A stretch of DNA of 44,480 nucleotides, from the NCBI RefSeq assembly GCF_024696245.1, contig NZ_JAILGZ010000126.1, positions 1 to 44,480 on the forward strand. Reading direction: 5' to 3'. Below are positions 16,426 to 25,827 of this stretch, in pieces. How positions within the stretch are numbered: the stretch's first letter is position 1; each line of letters starts with the position of its first letter. Below the pieces are notes generated by a model. That model was not told the origin of the DNA. It was given only the letters and a program-made list of their open reading frames with translations, and ran no database searches. The stretch is from Treponema sp. (lineage in GTDB: Bacteria; Spirochaetota; Spirochaetia; Treponematales; Treponemataceae). The translations under genes and the position numbers were made by a program.

Positions 16426-18357
16426 ATGGGTCTGCCTAAACTGAATAGGATTCTTGCAATAGCAGTACTTTTTCTCATCGCCGCAAAGCCTGCACTTTAC
16501 GGATTAAACAGCGCAGCTTCCCTAATGGACCCGGCTCAGAAATCAGAAGCCATTTACAATGAACTTATTCTTGAAGGCTTTAAGCCTGAATACAGACATC
16601 TTTCTCCGGTAAATCAGGACAATCTCTTTCCGGAAAACATAGTAATTCAAATAGCAGGAAATAGTGACAGTGACAAAAATAAAAGTTCTATAAAAACCAT
16701 TATTTTTGCTTTTACCCAGGATTTTTATGTAGAAGACAGTTCCTTTGTAAACACCTTTCTCCATGATCTTGAGGAAAAAAATCTGCCCTATAATTCAACA
16801 ATTCTTCTTAGTGCAGCAGAAAAAAACTTTCACATAAAAGATACAAGAGCAGACAAGCCGTCCACAGCAGTATTCATTGAACAGATTTACGAAAACACAT
16901 CTGTTTCTGCAGTCTGTATATATAAAACTAAAAAAAACAGGGAACTTGTTTCCGGTGGAAATGGTTATATATCTCCCCTCTGGCTGGTTAATTCAATACA
17001 TTCGGCTTTTACAGATGAAGGTAAAAAACTCCACATTTTTCAAAACTATATTTACAGAATTTTCAAGGATTCAGATAAGCAGGATGCCAGAACAGGTCTT
17101 TTTTTAAGTCACGGAATTGCTGCTGCCGGAATCGGAATAAATAAAGATGATGAAGGTAACCTTATAAAGCTTGCAGAACTCCTTGCAGACAGAAGAAGTA
17201 ATCTGAATGACGTAAACTATTCCTATTTTTCTGTTTTTTCAAAGGGATTTTTTATAAACGAAAACGCTTCCCTGATACTTTTTATTACCTTTACCCTTCT
17301 TATTCTATTAAAACTATGCTTTGAAGCCTTTACAAAAAGCAGTGAAAACTACTCAAGAATAAAAAACCTTACAAGAACAGTTTTCTGGATTCCAGTTTAC
17401 ATACTTCTTACAGCCATTTTATTCCATGTTAACCTTAAGCTTTCTTCCAGCATTATTTTTTCAAGCCTTTTAAGCGTAACCCTTATGCTCATTCTTTTTA
17501 TTCTTCAGATGCACTATAACTTTTACGTATCGTTTTCCGGTTTTGCTTTTCAGATGCTTATAACCGGAGCTGCAAATATATTCATTTTTTCTTCAATTCA
17601 TTTTTCCCTTATGTACTTTTTTCTCTTTGAGTACCTTATTATTTTTATAAGTTCAAGACAGAAAAATACAGTAGTTCTTATTATATGTTTTATCCTGCTC
17701 CTTCTCCCTGGAATACATCTGGCTGAATCAGTTATGACAGCAGAAAAAGGGTCAATTATTTTTGCACCGGAACAAATAACCTTTTTCCTGAGTATTATCT
17801 TCAGTTGTGCCATATTCCCCCTGCAGCTTTTATGGCTCAGAATAATCATGCGCATGAGGATTATAGAAAATTCCCCAAGGTCAAATAAAATAAAAACCAT
17901 ATCAGGCTATACTCTGGTAATCCTTATTACTACAGGTATTCTCTCGGCATCTATTTTTATAACAAGGACAGTCTTTTTTACAAGTAAAGACAAGCTTTCT
18001 TCCTTTAAGAAAAATATTGTAACAACAGAAGCAGAACAGGATTCTTACCTTACACTTAAAAATTACGACTCTGTTTTTTATGGTATCAGGACAGGACACA
18101 TAATAATTGAATCTCCATACCGCTACATTAAATACGAAGTAACTATGGAAACTGATAATTCATCACCAGTTTTTGACAGTAACTATAACTATGAATTCCT
18201 GAATGCCGGAAAGATTCGTTTTCTTATACCTGAGTACCCCGGAAGTAAAATCGAAATAATTTATTCGGCAACAGAAGAAATAAAACCTTCAATCAGGGTA
18301 GATGCCTGGTCAATTAATGAAAGCGGGGAACTTGCTCATGAATGCAGATTCCTCTAA
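16426..18357 (+). CDS. Large polytopic membrane protein of unknown function
   Basis: The 643-residue protein has an N-terminal hydrophobic anchor (RILAIAVLFLIAAKPALYGL) and an extracytoplasmic domain of about 260 residues. A block of about eight membrane helices follows (from ASLILFITFTLLILLKLC, residue 283, to LVILITTGILSASIFI), then a C-terminal soluble beta-rich domain (about 530-643). The first domain has alternating strands and helices (IKTIIFAFTQDFY; NSTILLSAAEKNF; SHGIAAAGIGI) that faintly recall M28-type/Gaa1-like folds, but metal ligands are not evident. I do not assign a function. No Shine-Dalgarno sequence precedes the ATG. The end overlaps dinB by 20 bp. Confidence 0.8.
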   Translation: MGLPKLNRILAIAVLFLIAAKPALYGLNSAASLMDPAQKSEAIYNELILEGFKPEYRHLSPVNQDNLFPENIVIQIAGNSDSDKNKSSIKTIIFAFTQDFYVEDSSFVNTFLHDLEEKNLPYNSTILLSAAEKNFHIKDTRADKPSTAVFIEQIYENTSVSAVCIYKTKKNRELVSGGNGYISPLWLVNSIHSAFTDEGKKLHIFQNYIYRIFKDSDKQDARTGLFLSHGIAAAGIGINKDDEGNLIKLAELLADRRSNLNDVNYSYFSVFSKGFFINENASLILFITFTLLILLKLCFEAFTKSSENYSRIKNLTRTVFWIPVYILLTAILFHVNLKLSSSIIFSSLLSVTLMLILFILQMHYNFYVSFSGFAFQMLITGAANIFIFSSIHFSLMYFFLFEYLIIFISSRQKNTVVLIICFILLLLPGIHLAESVMTAEKGSIIFAPEQITFFLSIIFSCAIFPLQLLWLRIIMRMRIIENSPRSNKIKTISGYTLVILITTGILSASIFITRTVFFTSKDKLSSFKKNIVTTEAEQDSYLTLKNYDSVFYGIRTGHIIIESPYRYIKYEVTMETDNSSPVFDSNYNYEFLNAGKIRFLIPEYPGSKIEIIYSATEEIKPSIRVDAWSINESGELAHECRFL

Positions 18358-19522
18358 TAAAACTTATTTTCATGTAGACCTTGATGCCTTTTTTGCCTCT
18401 GTAGAACAAAGGGACCACCCTGAATACAAGGGAAAGCCGGTAATTATAGGTGGACTTCCCGGAGACAGAAGGGCCGTTGTTTCTACAGCCAGCTATGAAG
18501 CAAGAAAATACGGAGTTCATTCAGCAATGCCCCTTTCTAAAGCAGTCGAACTTTGTCCTCAGGCTGTTTTTATCAGGGGAAACTACAAACGTTACAGCGA
18601 AATCTCCCACAGAATCATGTCCATCTTCAGCAATTTTTCTCCTGTAGTAATACAAATGTCCATAGATGAAGCTTTTATAGATATGACGGGAACAGAAAAG
18701 CTGTTTGGACCTGCGGAATCTGCCGCCTTAAAAATAAAAAAGGAAATTCTTGAACAGACAGGTCTGACTGTAAGTATTGGTGTATCTTCTTCCATGTACG
18801 TAGCTAAAATTGCTTCCGGATATAAAAAACCCGACGGCCTTACAATAATTCCTCCGGGAGATGAAGAAAAATTTATGCTTTCCCTGCCCTTGGACAAACT
18901 CTGGGGTGCCGGAAGTAAAACCCAGGCTCATTTAAAGGAAATAGGCCTTACAACAATCAGGGATATTCATTCAAAATCCCTTAACCTTTTAATTTCCATA
19001 TTCGGTCAGTCTGCAGGCAGTTTCCTGTATAATGCAGTAAGGGGAAACAAAGATTATATTTTTGGTACAGAAGCAAAAAGCCATTCCATCAGCACAGAAA
19101 GCACTTTTGAATTTGACCTTACAGACAGAAATTCCATAGAAAAGGCCCTGATGGAACTTTGCTGGAACCTTATGTGGCGCCTTCATAAAGAAAATCTGCG
19201 TTCCAGAACTATTATGGTAAAAATCCGCTACGAAGACTTTACTACAATATCAGTCCAGGAAAGTTTTACTAACCCCGTCAGCAGCAGTGATGACCTGTAC
19301 GAAAAAACCATGTACCTTTTTAATAAAAAATATGACGGCTCTTCAGGAATCCGGCTTTTAGGTATTTGTGCCTGCAATACTGAATCCAGGGACCTTCCGG
19401 TTCAGCAGAATCTTTTTGATTTTGGTGAAGAAAAAAAGGCCAGGCTTGAAAAGGCAATTTACAATCTTGAAGAAAAAAATCCATCCCTTAAAGTCAGAAA
19501 AGCCCGCCTTCTGTCAGACTGA
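18338..19522 (+). CDS. dinB: DNA polymerase IV (Y family)
   Basis: DinB performs error-prone translesion synthesis. The catalytic motifs are clear: YFHVDLDAFFASVEQRDHPE, SYEARKYGVHSAMPLSKA and MSIDEAFIDMTGTEKLFG (metal-binding D and E). Helix-hairpin-helix and little-finger domains follow. A short C-terminal motif, VQQNLFDF, resembles a beta-clamp-binding peptide (QxxLF). The start at MNADSSNKTYF is preferred because a CGGGGA ribosome-binding site lies about 8 bases upstream; an in-frame ATG 36 bp earlier lacks one. It overlaps the end of the membrane protein gene. Length is 394 residues. Confidence 0.95.
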   Translation: MNADSSNKTYFHVDLDAFFASVEQRDHPEYKGKPVIIGGLPGDRRAVVSTASYEARKYGVHSAMPLSKAVELCPQAVFIRGNYKRYSEISHRIMSIFSNFSPVVIQMSIDEAFIDMTGTEKLFGPAESAALKIKKEILEQTGLTVSIGVSSSMYVAKIASGYKKPDGLTIIPPGDEEKFMLSLPLDKLWGAGSKTQAHLKEIGLTTIRDIHSKSLNLLISIFGQSAGSFLYNAVRGNKDYIFGTEAKSHSISTESTFEFDLTDRNSIEKALMELCWNLMWRLHKENLRSRTIMVKIRYEDFTTISVQESFTNPVSSSDDLYEKTMYLFNKKYDGSSGIRLLGICACNTESRDLPVQQNLFDFGEEKKARLEKAIYNLEEKNPSLKVRKARLLSD

Positions 19523-19547
19523 TATTGTTTATTGTATTTTTATTGTA

Positions 19548-19576
19548 TTTACTGCTTTTAAAAATACCATTAAAAT
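19548..19576 (+). promoter_or_regulatory. Possible promoter close to the helicase start
   Basis: TTTACT-N17-TAAAAT ends 9 bases before the ATG at 19586, and no Shine-Dalgarno sequence is visible. This is a weaker member of the leaderless or near-leaderless pattern. Confidence 0.3.
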
Positions 19577-19585
19577 ACTCATCCT

Positions 19586-21613
19586 ATGCTTGAAGATACA
19601 CTTAAAGATGAACTTAATCCCCAGCAGTACAGGGCTGTAACAACAATAGACGGACCTATCCTTATAATAGCCGGTGCAGGCTCCGGAAAAACCAGGGTTA
19701 TTACCTTCAGAATCGCCAACATGCTGGAAAAAGGCATACCTCAAAGTGCCATATTAGCCCTTACCTTTACCAATAAAGCTGCAAGAGAAATGGAAGAACG
19801 CATCAAAGGACTTACAGGCAGAAAACTTCAGAACCTTACGGTAAGTACCTTTCATGCCTTTGGTGTTAAAGTTTTAAGGCAGGACATAGACAAACTTGGC
19901 TGGAGAAACAATTTTTCCATATATGACGAAACTGACAAAAAAGCCCTTATTAAGGAAACCGCAAGAGAACTGGGTTTAAGTGCCCAGGCAATGGACTTAT
20001 ATGAAGTAGTTACCCTTTTTAGTGACATAAAAACAGGAAGAAAATCCTGGGAACACAGTCAGGATACTTATAAAAAACTTTACGAAGGTTATCAGGAAGG
20101 TCTTAAGCTTTACAATGCCGTAGACTTTGATGACCTTATTGTCCTTCCAATCAGGCTTTTTAAGGAACATCCGGGAGTACTGGCTTCCTACAAGGCAAGA
20201 TACAAGTACCTTATGGTAGATGAATTTCAGGATACAAGCCATCAGCAGTATGAATTCATGCACCTTCTCTCTGACAATAACGTTGCAGTCGTTGGTGATG
20301 ATGACCAGAGTATTTACAGCTGGCGTGGTGCGGACTATCAGAATATCATTAATTTTGAAAAGGACTTTCCCGGCGTTCAGGAAATCCGTCTTGAGCAGAA
20401 CTACAGGTCTACAGGTACCATTCTTGCTGCTGCAAACGGTGTTATAAAGCATAATACCAACAGAAAAGACAAGGAACTGTGGAGTGGAAACGGCAACGGA
20501 AAACCTATTGAACTTTACATGCCCGAAAACGAAGCTGCAGAAGCTGACTTTATTGCAGAGGGCATTCTGGGAATAGCTGCAGACGAAAAAAGAAAATATG
20601 ATGAATTTGGTGTCCTTATAAGAAGCAATACCCAGAGCCGTGCCATAGAAGAAGCCATGCTTGAAAACAACATTCCCTACACCATGAGCGGCGGTACTTC
20701 ATTTTTTGAAAGGGCAGAAATCAAGGATATAATCAGTTACCTGAGGGTTATTTCAAACCATGACGATGACATTAACCTGCTGCGTATAATAAACACACCA
20801 AGAAGAGGTATTGGAAGAGCCACTATCGAAGCAATCAATGAAGTTGCAAAAAATTTAAGCTGTCCCCTTTACGAAGCACTACAGGCAATTTTAACCTGTC
20901 CACAGGAAGAATGTCCCGTTTCAGAAAAAACTAAGGCTGATCTTGAATCTTTTGTTTCCGTAATTGAAAACAATAAAAACATGCTTTCCGGAAAAGGTCT
21001 TGCTAAAAAAGTAAGGGAAATGGTTGCAGATATAAATTACTTTGACTACCTGGTTCTGGACAATCCTAAAAGCGAAAAGGCTGCAAGATTTAAGTTCATG
21101 AATATAGAAAGCCTTATAAAAAGTATGGAACAGTGGGAAAACAATCCTATGCATGATGATACAAGTCTTTATGCCTATCTGAACCGAATCACCCTTTTAA
21201 GCAGGGACGATCTGGATGACGGAGAAGCAGATAAAGGAAAAGTAAACCTTATGACTGTACATGCAAGCAAGGGACTGGAGTTTCCTGTAGTTTTCATAGC
21301 CGGTGCAGAAGAAGGCCTTATGCCTCATGCCAGGGCTGTAGAAGAAGGTGGAGAAGCAGCCGTAGAAGAAGAAAGAAGACTCTTTTATGTTGCAGTAACA
21401 AGAGCAAGGGACAGGCTTTTAATATCCAGCTGTCAGAGCCGTAGAAAAATGAATGCCAGTGTCAGCTGTGAACCAAGCAGATTTATTGACGAAATACCAA
21501 AAAACCTTGTTGAATACCACGAAAAGGAAGCCAACGTATCCGCTGAGCAGGCCCACGAACTTTTACAGAACATGCTTAAAAACTTTGCAAAGCCTCGTGT
21601 TCCAAAACTATAA
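19586..21613 (+). CDS. UvrD/PcrA/Rep-type DNA helicase
   Basis: This is a superfamily 1A 3'-5' DNA helicase of 675 residues. The motifs in order are Q-motif LNPQQYRAV, Walker A AGAGSGKT, Ia LTFTNKAAREM, DEFQDT (Walker B), GDDDQSIYSWRGA (III), EQNYRST (IV), LMTVHASKGLEFPVVF (V) and VAVTRARDRL (VI). It could act as PcrA/UvrD in excision repair or as Rep at forks. It stops soon after motif VI and lacks the long C-terminal extension that holds the Tudor domain of PcrA, which is closer to Rep. It lies 63 bp after dinB. Confidence 0.93.
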   Translation: MLEDTLKDELNPQQYRAVTTIDGPILIIAGAGSGKTRVITFRIANMLEKGIPQSAILALTFTNKAAREMEERIKGLTGRKLQNLTVSTFHAFGVKVLRQDIDKLGWRNNFSIYDETDKKALIKETARELGLSAQAMDLYEVVTLFSDIKTGRKSWEHSQDTYKKLYEGYQEGLKLYNAVDFDDLIVLPIRLFKEHPGVLASYKARYKYLMVDEFQDTSHQQYEFMHLLSDNNVAVVGDDDQSIYSWRGADYQNIINFEKDFPGVQEIRLEQNYRSTGTILAAANGVIKHNTNRKDKELWSGNGNGKPIELYMPENEAAEADFIAEGILGIAADEKRKYDEFGVLIRSNTQSRAIEEAMLENNIPYTMSGGTSFFERAEIKDIISYLRVISNHDDDINLLRIINTPRRGIGRATIEAINEVAKNLSCPLYEALQAILTCPQEECPVSEKTKADLESFVSVIENNKNMLSGKGLAKKVREMVADINYFDYLVLDNPKSEKAARFKFMNIESLIKSMEQWENNPMHDDTSLYAYLNRITLLSRDDLDDGEADKGKVNLMTVHASKGLEFPVVFIAGAEEGLMPHARAVEEGGEAAVEEERRLFYVAVTRARDRLLISSCQSRRKMNASVSCEPSRFIDEIPKNLVEYHEKEANVSAEQAHELLQNMLKNFAKPRVPKL

Positions 21614-21666
21614 AAGTTATGTTAGAATTATTTACAGTAAGCAGAAGAAATATTTACGGAGTTACC

Positions 21667-22215
21667 ATGAAAAAATTACTTTTATCAGTTATTACAGCGC
21701 TTATCTTTATGTCATGTTCTTCAACCAAAACTGAACTTCCGGAAGCAGAAGAAGATGCCGTAATTCCACCACCTCCTCCTGTACTTACAGAACTTCCGGT
21801 AATTAATTATTCAGGAAAAGGGATAAGATACGAAGTAGAATCCATGCTTCTTAATCACTTTATCGTTATGTATGATGAAGACGCCAGCAAAAAATACTGT
21901 GCAAGACTTAATGATGAAGGAGCCAGTGCCCAGCTTAAGGTAAAGTTTCCTGCAGGAACCTATGAATGCATGCTCAGCGAAAAAGCTCCCGATGGAGACC
22001 ACAGTGCCTTTTACCTTTACCTGGACGGCATTTCCCATAGAATTTATCCAAGTGACCCTCCTTTAGGTACATGGGAACTTACTTCCAGGGTTCCGGTTTA
22101 CTTTACAATCGAAGAACCTCGTACAATTCTCATTACAATTCAGGCAAACAGTAAAAACAGACTTGGCCATACAGGTATGAGTCTTGATTACATTCAGTTT
22201 GTAAAAAGAGACTGA
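21667..22215 (+). CDS. Predicted lipoprotein of unknown function
   Basis: The 182-residue protein starts at MKKLLLSVITALIFMSC, a lipoprotein signal with cysteine at 17. A short linker holds a Pro run (IPPPPP), and a compact beta-rich domain follows (KVKFPAGTYECMLSEK; SAFYLYLDGISHRIYP; YFTIEEPRTILITIQ). The start was moved inward from an earlier ATG because CGGAG lies just upstream and the lipobox fits. The fold may be carbohydrate-binding-module-like, since the closing pattern 'GHTGMSLDYIQFV' resembles the end of such jelly-roll domains. That assignment is weak. It converges on the NHL/VWA gene. Confidence 0.7.
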   Translation: MKKLLLSVITALIFMSCSSTKTELPEAEEDAVIPPPPPVLTELPVINYSGKGIRYEVESMLLNHFIVMYDEDASKKYCARLNDEGASAQLKVKFPAGTYECMLSEKAPDGDHSAFYLYLDGISHRIYPSDPPLGTWELTSRVPVYFTIEEPRTILITIQANSKNRLGHTGMSLDYIQFVKRD

Positions 22216-22222
22216 TTGATTT

Positions 22223-24337
22223 TTATTCAAGGGGTGCAAAATACCCTGTTTCATCACGGCCTGACCTGTTATGAAGATAGGTTTCTACTTCAACAGGCAG
22301 GTAACGTCTTCCATAGTCAGTAAGCATGGATGAAGTATATTCAAACTGATAAAGTCCTGACGGCAGTGCAATAATATCATCAATTACAGAAGAGATTCCT
22401 TCCGGTCTGTAAACATAGTAACTGTCTCCGCTTGTATTCTCAGTAAGATAAGAAACAGCCTCATCAAGAGAACCGTCAGTAAGACTGATTGTACTCATGG
22501 AGATTGCATTATTATTGAGATATGTTGATAAATCAGAAAGACTGTATTTAGTAAAGGAATAATGATTTGTCTTACCTGTGGTAATAAAAATTATACCCCT
22601 TTTCTTTTCCCTGTTTACAAGATCATTTGCCCCCAGCCTTAAAGCCAGATCCAGGGCCATGGAATCAGTATAAGAAGCCTTTAAGTCCTTATAAGAGAAA
22701 GATGCATAGTTTTCACTGTGACCGGAACTTTCAAGAACAGGATTTTTGCCGGCACTTATGATGGTTATATTTCCCTTAGCTCCCATTGATCTGGATATTT
22801 CCCTGACAGCCTGATTCAACTGTTCCTCATAATTTTTCATCTGCAGGCTTCTGTCGATTACAAAAACAATATCTGCAAAATCATTGTAATTGGCAGCACC
22901 TATAAAATTAACGTCATTAACTGCATGATGCTGTTCAGTTATAATAAAATTGGCTTTATTAAGACCCACAATCTGCTGTCTTTTGCGGTTTTCTACCCTT
23001 ACTTCGAGAATAACCTTAGGGAAATTGTCACTGATAACTCTTTCTATCTGTACAAAAAGACCCCCTGCAAGTTCATCAACGCCTGTAAGAACATCTACCT
23101 CATTGGCAGCAAAATCTGTTACTACAAGGTTTCCGTTTGCATCAGAAATTGCACTGGTATATTTGGAGAGAGTATGGCCTGAAGAAGCAATCTGATGGAG
23201 GGCCCCGGAAGAAATATCTACAACCTTTACAAGGCTTTCTGAAAGGCCTTCATCGTTTACGTTTACATCTGTAAGTACAAAAGCATCCTTTCCCCAGAGA
23301 CGCATGGACTCAGGACAACGAAGGCTTCCATCCCTTACCAGGACGCCTGTATAGTTTCCGAAGCGGTCAAATATGTAAATACCACCCCTGATTCTGTCTG
23401 CAACATAAACGGAGTCATTAACAACTGCTATACCGGTAGGAAGTCCAAAACCTTCAAACACAGAGTTTTTATCACCAAAAGAAAAAAGCCCCTTTCCTTC
23501 ACTGTCAAAAACATCAACCCGGTTATTTCCCCCGTCCGTAACATAAATATTACCATGGGAATCTTCTGCCAGGTACTGAGGACCAACCATCTGTCCCAAA
23601 CCTGTACCCCTGCTTCCTATATAGCGGATAAAATCTCCTTCTGAAGATAAAAGGGAAAGTCTGTCACCTGCCATTTCGCTTACAAGGAGATTTCCGGAAG
23701 AAAGCCTTATAATATCAAGAGGCCTGTCAAATCCATTTAAAGGTCCCCTGTTTCTGTCAAGAACATCTCCGTTTACATTAAAGTGAAGGATTTCATTTGA
23801 TCCGTAAGCAGCAACAAGGAGGGAACCGTCAGAAAGAGGAAGTGCAGAAACCGGCTGACTGAAAACAAGCTTACCCTTGTTCTCATGGGAGAAAGTTCCT
23901 ATTTTTGTATAGTTCTGTTTAAAGCCATACTGTTTTTCCGTAATACGGCGGTCCTTAACAATCTCTATCCTGTTCTGAAGAAGAATGCCGCCATATCCCT
24001 GGGAAGCTGCAAAATTCCACTGCTGCAGGGCTGACCCCTCTTCTCCTGAGCGGTAATAAGCCTTTCCCAGCCAGTCAAGAACCATATTTTCTCCAGGAAG
24101 ATGAGAAAGGGCCTGTTCAAATACCCTTATGCTTTCGTTAAACTGTCCCCTGTTAAAGCTCTGTACTCCAAGACGGAATTCTTCTTCTGCAAAGGCTGCA
24201 GAAACTGACCTGGAAGATGTATCATCTTTCATTGTGTCTTCAAGTACACTTTTACGCTCTACATAGGAAACTTCAGTTTTTTTGGAACATGATAACAATA
24301 CAAAGGCAGAAAGTGATAAAAACAGTATTTTTTTCAT
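22223..24337 (-). CDS. Lipoprotein with TPR, NHL-repeat and VWA-like domains
   Basis: The 704-residue protein has a lipoprotein signal (MKKILFLSLSAFVLLSC). A TPR-like pair lies at about 50-110 (FRLGVQSFNRGQFNESIRVF). NHL/beta-propeller repeats cover about 140-430 (for example YLAEDSHGNIYVTDGGNNRV and GIAVVNDSVYVADR). A VWA-like domain spans about 485-690 (DIVFVIDRSLQM, then RGIIFITTGKTNHYSF). The metal site (MIDAS) is degenerate: DRSLQ replaces DxSxS. It overlaps the upstream TPR gene by four bases, so the two are made together. It is probably a periplasmic or outer-membrane scaffold. No enzymatic function is suggested. Confidence 0.85.
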   Translation of the reverse strand: MKKILFLSLSAFVLLSCSKKTEVSYVERKSVLEDTMKDDTSSRSVSAAFAEEEFRLGVQSFNRGQFNESIRVFEQALSHLPGENMVLDWLGKAYYRSGEEGSALQQWNFAASQGYGGILLQNRIEIVKDRRITEKQYGFKQNYTKIGTFSHENKGKLVFSQPVSALPLSDGSLLVAAYGSNEILHFNVNGDVLDRNRGPLNGFDRPLDIIRLSSGNLLVSEMAGDRLSLLSSEGDFIRYIGSRGTGLGQMVGPQYLAEDSHGNIYVTDGGNNRVDVFDSEGKGLFSFGDKNSVFEGFGLPTGIAVVNDSVYVADRIRGGIYIFDRFGNYTGVLVRDGSLRCPESMRLWGKDAFVLTDVNVNDEGLSESLVKVVDISSGALHQIASSGHTLSKYTSAISDANGNLVVTDFAANEVDVLTGVDELAGGLFVQIERVISDNFPKVILEVRVENRKRQQIVGLNKANFIITEQHHAVNDVNFIGAANYNDFADIVFVIDRSLQMKNYEEQLNQAVREISRSMGAKGNITIISAGKNPVLESSGHSENYASFSYKDLKASYTDSMALDLALRLGANDLVNREKKRGIIFITTGKTNHYSFTKYSLSDLSTYLNNNAISMSTISLTDGSLDEAVSYLTENTSGDSYYVYRPEGISSVIDDIIALPSGLYQFEYTSSMLTDYGRRYLPVEVETYLHNRSGRDETGYFAPLE

Positions 24338-25047
24338 TCTTCACCTGCCTGAACTTCTCTTATATGATCTTCTATAATCTGACTGTCCGGTCTTTTATCA
24401 TAGGCTCTTTCAAGGAACTTTTTTGCTTCAGAAAAAAGCCCCATCTTAAAATAAACATAGCCAAGACTGTCCAGACAGGCTGCATTTTCCGGTTCCATAT
24501 CAAGAGCCTTCTTACAGCAGCTTAATGCCTTGGTAAGTTCTTTTCCCTCAAGTGCCAGCATATAGCCCAGACCATTAAGGGCTGTAGGATTATTTTCGTT
24601 TTCTTTAAGGGACTTTTCATAAAAATCAACAGCCTGGTCCATTTCTCCCTTTTCCCAGGACAGATAAGCAAGGGATGAATAAATCTTATCCTTGTTATAA
24701 CCAGTATCCAGAAGCTTCTTCAATTCAAAATCAGCAAGTTTAAGTCTTCCACTGAGACAGTAAATAACTGCAAGAAGATACCTGCACTGAAAAACACGCC
24801 CCTCTTCTACTTCTGAAATCTTTTTTCCATGAGCTGCAGTAACTACCTGCTCAAGATAAACAAGGGCGTCATCATAGCGTTTCATTTTGGCATAACAGAG
24901 GCCAAGATAATAAGACAACTCTATACTATCAATATCATCACTGTCAGGAAGAGAAAGAAAAAAAGTAAGGGCTGATGAATAATTTCCCCGGTTAAAAAGA
25001 GCTATTCCTTCACGTAAAGCATTTTCTTCAAAGTTATCTTCAGCCAT
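24334..25047 (-). CDS. TPR-repeat protein
   Basis: This protein of about 237 residues consists almost entirely of tetratricopeptide repeats: REGIALFNRGNYSSALTFF, LSYYLGLCYAKMKRYDDAL, LNGLGYMLALEGKELTKAL and LDSLGYVYFKMGLFSEAKKF. There is no signal peptide, so it is probably cytoplasmic. The start was set at MAEDNF because GGAGGGG lies 6 bases upstream; the earlier in-frame ATG at 25062 overlaps that ribosome-binding site. It overlaps the NHL/VWA lipoprotein gene (ATGA), which itself has a TPR segment, suggesting a shared assembly role. Confidence 0.88.
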   Translation of the reverse strand: MAEDNFEENALREGIALFNRGNYSSALTFFLSLPDSDDIDSIELSYYLGLCYAKMKRYDDALVYLEQVVTAAHGKKISEVEEGRVFQCRYLLAVIYCLSGRLKLADFELKKLLDTGYNKDKIYSSLAYLSWEKGEMDQAVDFYEKSLKENENNPTALNGLGYMLALEGKELTKALSCCKKALDMEPENAACLDSLGYVYFKMGLFSEAKKFLERAYDKRPDSQIIEDHIREVQAGEE

Positions 25048-25071
25048 GATGTTCCCCTCCATTCAAATGAC

Positions 25072-25827
25072 TTACAGAATGAAATTACCGCTGCAGGACT
25101 GCGGTGACCTGTTTAAACCCGGCCCCGGACTTACAAGGGAAACACTGATATATCCCTTTTCTGCTGCAATATAGTCATTATCTTCAGATCCCTCAGACAC
25201 TATACTGCCTCCCCCTGTAATCGAAAAGAAAGTACGGGAATCTTCTTTTTCTGCTATTACATTATCATTATAACTTCTGTAGCAAAGGGAAGTAAATTGT
25301 ACACCTTTATAGGCATCTAAGGAAGTACCGTTAACATTTACAAAATATTCAAGTTCATTTCCCCAGCTCTTACTCTTACCGCCGCAAAGACTGCAGAGAA
25401 GTTCAAGGTTTTTAGAAGCAAAGGATGCCATTGCCTTAAAGGAAGAACCTTCTACACTAAGGGCAAGGGCCGGGATTCCGTTTACGCAGGCCTGTTTTGC
25501 AGCCCCGCAGGTTCCGGAATAAATTATGTCTGTTCCAAGATTATAGCCGTGATTAATACCGGAAATTACCAGGTCAGGAATACCACCGCAAAGATCTGAC
25601 CTTAAACCTGCTATTACACAGTCAACAGGACTTCCGTCAAGGGAATACCTGTTTTTTCCATGACAGACCAGTTCAAGTTTACGGTTCATTGTAATACGGG
25701 CTGAATAGCCTGAACGATTGGAAGCCGGTGCTATTACAGTAAGATCATTATATTCAGACAGTGCATCATAAAGAGCTTCAAGACCTGCTGCCCCGTAACC
25801 GTCATCATTAGTCAGCAGTATATTCAT
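25072..25827 (-). CDS. surE: 5'/3'-nucleotidase SurE
   Basis: SurE hydrolyses nucleoside 5'- and 3'-monophosphates. The metal-binding N-terminus is MNILLTNDDGYGAAGLEAL. The further motifs APASNRSGYSARIT, GSPVDCVIAGL and LVISGINHGYNLGTDIIYSG are all present. The 251-residue length is normal. The start overlaps the upstream galactokinase-like gene by four bases. The C-terminal end (NRSPQSCSGNFIL) is short. Confidence 0.95.
   Translation of the reverse strand: MNILLTNDDGYGAAGLEALYDALSEYNDLTVIAPASNRSGYSARITMNRKLELVCHGKNRYSLDGSPVDCVIAGLRSDLCGGIPDLVISGINHGYNLGTDIIYSGTCGAAKQACVNGIPALALSVEGSSFKAMASFASKNLELLCSLCGGKSKSWGNELEYFVNVNGTSLDAYKGVQFTSLCYRSYNDNVIAEKEDSRTFFSITGGGSIVSEGSEDNDYIAAEKGYISVSLVSPGPGLNRSPQSCSGNFIL

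Noticed and set aside
20921-21154. Antisense frames inside the helicase, lnt and fliD genes
   Set aside because: They are shadows of strong coding genes, without ribosome-binding sites or recognisable protein features.
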